From positions 70,183,001 to 70,247,000 of the forward strand of contig JAKSXM010000007.1 in NCBI GenBank assembly GCA_022575985.1: a stretch of DNA of 64,000 nucleotides, written 5' to 3'. The stretch is from Anagrus nilaparvatae (taxonomy: Eukaryota > Arthropoda > Insecta > Hymenoptera > Mymaridae). Below are positions 58,563 to 64,000 of this stretch, one piece after another; the first letter of the stretch is position 1, and every line of letters starts with the position of its first letter. The translations under genes were made by a program, and so were the position numbers. The notes beneath the pieces were generated by a model. The model was not told where the DNA came from. It saw nothing but the letters and a program-made list of their open reading frames with translations, and searched no databases.

Positions 58563-61500
58563 TGCCGAAGTTGGGAGGGAGAAATTAATGCCAAATAAAA
58601 TAATACTAATCGCGATAGTAAAATTCTTCTATACTTTTAAGATATTTCACTTATTTTCAAATTTTTTTTACAAGTTTTCTTTTTTTTAACTACGATAGCT
58701 AAACAGAAAGTTGATAGCCTGACATCGCTTTTGGGCTTTTTCCCTTCATTTTGACACCAGTTTTAATTAAATTGGTTCCGAGAATTATATTACGATTATT
58801 TATAAATGGACAAACACACACATGCTAACACAAATAAACTTTCAAATATATAGAGAAAATTATAATATCAAGTTAAGTTACGAATCTGTTTTGAAAAAGA
58901 AATTTTAAAATATTAAATTTTGTTGGATGATTAATAAATAAAAATTAGAAACTACCAGTAAATTTTATTTTCCAAAGAGCACAAAAAAAATCAATTAGAA
59001 ACCTTAATTTTCTGAATATATTTATATTTCAGGTAGTAATTTTTTTTGCAATTATAAATATAATTGCAAAATAAATAGAGAATTTTAAAATCTACGCAAA
59101 AGTTCTAGCATTTCAGCAAATGCGGCTCTTAAAAAATTACCACTTGGAATATTTGAATAGGTTTGTTTCTATATAAGAATTAATTAAGCCTTAACATTTG
59201 CGCACCTAAAAGATTTTCCGATTGGAATCCAGAAATAACTTTCTTAATTTTATGACATTTTTCAAACTATTATTTTACTTTTCAATAATTTTGATAAGTA
59301 AAATTCTATTTGAAATATAAAAATTAAAATCTAAACTCTAAATAATCATAAAATTTTAGACTTTGACCTACTGACCAGCATTTTTTAAATAACAAAAATT
59401 AAAAATTATTCTCCTTAACTTCATTTACCCTTTGAAATTCGATAAAAATATATAATTTAAATTTTTTGTTCTGTTATTAAAAATAAAAATATTTGTAAAA
59501 AAAAAAAAAACTAATATTCTTCAGTCTTCAATATTTTTAATCAATAGAAAAAATATCCTATTGAGTAAAATACACGTATATAAAGATATAAAAAACTTTC
59601 CTCTTACTTTTCTTTTTTTTTATATATATTTTTATCATTATTATATCCGCGAAAATCGTTTGGTAAAAATCCACCTGATTGCAAAACTCGTTTATGAATC
59701 CTTGAAAAACATTTTTACCAGATTGCAGATGCTCAAATGGATATTGAAAAATAAAATTGCAACTTTTCTATTATATATAAAGTAAAATAAGATATAAAAA
59801 GCTACAATTTTTTTTTTTTGCCAATTGCTTAAAAAAAAAAATAATAATAAAAACCGGAAAAACTTTTATTTTTTTTTATTCAAAAACGTTGTTTAAATTG
59901 CAGACCACAAGGATATATATTTTCAAGTGTATTATTAAGTTTTTTTTTCTCTGTCTCTCGTTTATACTCTTTTCCTATAAAGAACTATTTTTGGTATACT
60001 GAAATAAAAAGAAGAATAATTTCATCTTCTATCACTGATTTTTATTCAAAGTTAAAAAAAAAAGGGAGAGCAAAAAAAAAAGTTATATATTTGAACTTTA
60101 CTTTATTTGATTTAAAACAATATTGCTGATTTTATAAATTAAATATTTGAATTTTTTTTTATTGATTTAAATTATATATTACTTTTATTGATTTTTTTAT
60201 GAAATTAAATTTACATTAAAAAGTTCAATTTGTAATTGGTAATAATTGATTACATTAAGTGGCTTTCTTTTTGTAACTGGATAAAACAGAATTTAATTAC
60301 TTGGTTAATCTTTTATTATTTATTTTCACAAAAGTAGGTGAGCTAGAAACTATTTAAATAATTTAAATAGTTTTTTTTAGATAATCAATGTTTTTTTTAA
60401 AATAAGTTCCTCACTTACATCAATACCAAATTATAACCTCCCACAAAAAGTAGTACCAAATCACCCCATTTACCCTAAAATCCTAATTAATTTATAATTT
60501 ATTGATTTTTTTTATTAAAAAAAGTCATAGACAGAAGAAAAAAAAATAATAAAATTTGTTTTTTTAAATTAAATAAAAGTTTTTTAATATATATATGAAA
60601 AAATAAAAAAGTTTAAATACAGTTAGTTACGTCAAAAAAATTTTATCAAGATTGAGTTTTATATAAATATTAAATTCACTTATGAAAAAAAACTTCTGAT
60701 ATATACCAATTTATAAGAATCAATTTAAAGATTTATTTTTTTCAATAAAAAAATTTTTTTTCTGTGATATTTCTTTAAAAAATATAATAATAAACTTACG
60801 TAAAGCTTACAAAGAGATCGTATTCTTTTATTGAATTATTTACTTTTTTTTATTTTATTTATCGTTTGACAAAAAAAAATCCTGATATATATAAGTTTAA
60901 ATTTAATAATAAAATATATTGATTTTTCGGACGCTGTTTTTGGTTTTTTGAATGCAAGCAAAATACGACGGGAAGTTAAGGACGTTAAAATATTTAAAAT
61001 TACAGTTTTAATATTTCATGAATTTAATTTTAACGTGATTAAAATATAGATTTCTAGAAATAAACTGCTTATTTTTGGATTACTTAAAATTTAAAATCAA
61101 AATTCGATAAAAATAAACTTAAAAATAAATAAATAAACAAACAATTTTAAAGCTGATGCATTATTTTTAGTTCCAATAAAAAATTGACCTTATTTCAATT
61201 CTCCCCAATTTCCTCTCAAAAAATTCCAAAATTAAAAAATGTAATATATAACCTAAAAATGATAAAATATAACGATGATGTATTAATTATTTATTAATTA
61301 TTATAATTACGAAGTTACGTACTAAAAAATATAATTTTAATGATTATTAAAAAATAATCAATAATTTGTTTTAAGATACATTAAAAAAATGAAAGTCAAA
61401 ATGTAACGTACCAAAATACATGTTAAGTATGAACGTAATTAAAAAGCGTGAAAAAATTTTTTTATATTTTAACTATGGCTAAAATAAAGAAAAAAGATAA

Positions 61501-64000
61501 TGCATATAATACTCTCTCATATATTATTTAAATTATGTTTTTTTTTTAAACAAAGGTTATATAAAACAAAGAAAAGTATATGACATAAATTAAATTTAAA
61601 AAAATAAAAAATTATGCTGGTGACAAGTTCATCAAGAAAAGTAACCATGGACTTCCCCTAAAGGATAATGCTGGAAAAAACTTTTTTTTCTAAATTTTTT
61701 TTTAGGGGAAAGTTGGCTAAAATAGAAAACATGTTTCTTTTTTTAAGTTTTCATTTTTGGTAGAAAATTAAAAATAAATTTTTTATCTAATTGGAAAGAC
61801 TTGCCATTTTATGATTTTCTTTTTGTGGGTTTTCACGTATGAAGGGTACTGGAATGAATTTCTAGAGACGTGTATCGTTGTACTAGATACGTTATAGTTA
61901 TTTTCTAAAGTGATGTAAAAAAGTTTATGCTAAATGCAAAGGGATACGAGCCGGAGGGCTTGTAACTGCATTCAAAATAATAAACTTTAAACATAAAACA
62001 TGTTTACATGGAGAGCACTCCAAAAGGCGTGAAAATCGAGGAAAGGGTGTCAAACGATCACTATCTGGGAAATTAGAATAATTCGAGTTTAAAAACTTTA
62101 AGTAAAAAAGTGGCCTATTTCTTCCAAAGTTATATAAACCCTTATATATATACATTGAAAAATATTAAGCTTGCTGCAGTTTTGAAAAACTAAAACACTT
62201 GAAAATAGTATATTAAATATCAAAAAAACGTAAAATTTTTGGCTTAAGAGTTATCAGCAAGACGAGAACCCACAATTCAAAGAAGACTGATACGTGATGA
62301 ATCTAATAGTGTCCAAAGTTTTTCACTCATGAACAAATACCAACAATTTCGTGCCAAGATTTGTGCACAAGTCTAACGCTCGGCGAACAAAAAGAAATAC
62401 TTTATCAAAACCAAAAACCTTTTTGATATTATTCTGTGAAATCAATTATTATAATAAATTTAATTATAAGTATTTGCTGCAAGAATATAAAAAACCAATT
62501 TTAATTTTCCTAGACTCAATCTAACATTGCTTGCCATTTCATATGTAATGTTAATCTGAAATCTACAATATCAAAACTAAAATACTCGATTCTTGAGCTA
62601 ACAATTATCTTTATTTATGCAATAAATTGTCCACGTTTTGAAGACTTTCAGGGTTTCATTATCAAGGCTAAAAATTTTACAATATTTTCCATAATTTTAC
62701 AATAATTTTTTTACGTTATTTTACTTAAAATTAATTTTACTTTATTAAATATTCATAAGTAAAATTGAAAAAAAAAACACCCTCCTTTTATCAGTTTTGC
62801 TGATCCGCACTATGTAACTTTCCCCTATACTTGAATATACATTAATTATCCCTTTTATACCAGAAATTAATTTTTTTAATTTAAAGAAAAGCGTATTATT
62901 TTAATTTTAAAAAAGTTTCCATTATTTCAATACCTAAAATCTTTAATTTTCTTTAAACGACGAAAAAATATAATACCAAATTACACTAAATGGTTATGGA
63001 TCCCTTTATTATTTTGAAAAAAAAATACCAGAGGCTCTCGGTGTATGTTAATGGGCTATTTGGACCTAGAAACACCGCAATTATTCATCAATAATTTCCT
63101 TTCGTAATTAATAAACCAAATACCCATTTGGCCAAAAATTTTTAAATTGCTGCTAAAATTGAAGCAGTGTTCCAAATATAGTGAACTCCCCTTATTAATC
63201 ATTCAAATATTGTACCTAAAAAATTAAAATTTTTTATTTTAAGTCTTTATTATAAGTACCCTCTATTTTATAAGTACCCTCAATTATTTACGAATAAAAT
63301 CATGCAAGTTTTTTATATTCTTTTATTCTAGAGTACCTCATGTAAATTATTAATTGATTTTAATTAAAATTATATTATTCATGTAAAAGAGAGTAGGTAC
63401 TTTAATAATTTTTGAAAATTATTTTACCTTTTATGAAAAAATGCACTTTACATATTTTTTAATTAATTAATAATATACAATAAAATAATTTAATCAGTTT
63501 ACATAAAATAAATATTGTAATTTGCAAAAAAATTTATTTATTTATTTATTTTGAATGAAAAGTTATTTTTCTAGCAGAAATATATTCGTAATTAAAAATT
63601 CGAAAGAATAAATATAAATGTATAATTAATATCAGTATGCAATCGTATAATAAAAAAAAGAAAAAAGTTAATAGGCTAAAAAAATTTTTAATAGCATTTT
63701 TTGTGTAAACCGAATACAAAAATTAAAAATCAAATTAAAAATAAAATACAAATAATTAAAAGAGTAAAATTGACCAATAAAAAAAATATTTATACGTTCA
63801 GGGAGAGATAATTAATCGGTTGAATGATATAATACTAAAAAAAAAAATGAAGGAAAATAGTTGGTGGTTAAACGATTGAAGCGTGAGAATTCAACGTTTG
63901 CGTTCATGATTTTGACCACAGGCAAGTACAACTGAGCAAATAGCGACAAATAATCGCGGAAATACGAAACTAAAATTTACTGATGTTCTTGTCTAGTTTA

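Larger units (their letters stand above)
52440..64000. other. Gene-poor AT-rich region
   Basis: No ORF with recognisable motifs. Minor features are listed separately. The composition and lack of transposon coding sequence suggest long-intron or intergenic host DNA. Confidence 0.4.

Overview
Strongly AT-rich arthropod (insect-like) nuclear DNA: introns are short with GT..AG borders, LTR retroelements are dense, and MITEs, a Helitron and a Harbinger relic are present. Sequence alone does not fix the species; an insect such as a parasitoid wasp or hemipteran is plausible.

Layout. (1) 1-3640: the 3' part of one host gene on the + strand, an FAD polyamine/spermine oxidase in seven visible exons. 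It is the only convincing host gene. (2) 3.6-37 kb: nested, rearranged LTR-retroelement debris. I separate LTR families by their ends: A (TGTTACGTATCC, tRNA-Asp primer), B (TGTTAAGAGTCTAATGG, tRNA-Glu), C (TGTTATAGTCTAATGG, tRNA-Glu), D (TGTCACCGGACAG, tRNA-Arg, Ty3/Gypsy) and E (TGTTATGGTCTAAT). Coding relics are a Gag, part of a retropepsin, an integrase core, three copies of a chuvirus-type envelope glycoprotein, and three small conserved proteins I do not recognise. (3) 38-44.3 kb: a Harbinger-like region with a decayed HARBI1-type nuclease and Myb/SANT (zeste-like) genes on the opposite strand. (4) 44.3-49 kb: more retroelement debris and a 1.16 kb Helitron inserted next to one copy of the accessory gene. 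(5) 49-64 kb: AT-rich DNA with no recognisable gene, some hairpin/MITE-like elements, microsatellites and one possible promoter/first exon near 52.3 kb.

Most unusual content. A spliced accessory gene (exons A, B, C/D; C-terminal signature RRLHL..RLFG..YP.DWL.KRLFLGRLFYEPEP..FRFLGP) occurs in about eleven copies, all or nearly all broken. At several loci it lies head-to-head with a second unknown gene (ITRS family, on the other strand), joined by a conserved intergenic segment. A third micro-ORF (MSKN family, with a membrane helix) lies about 290 bp downstream of tRNA-complementary primer sites. Short modules of a polypurine tract plus a hairpin with an NGGA loop recur beside the LTRs, and the stems show compensatory changes. 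Several LTR borders carry long tRNA copies, including a complete tRNA-Glu with encoded CCA, which look like integrated by-products of aberrant reverse transcription.

How the parts fit: the accessory gene lies downstream of the integrase or envelope relic, so it probably occupied the 3' accessory position of an env-bearing LTR element. No intact element is present, so the full architecture is inferred from fragments.
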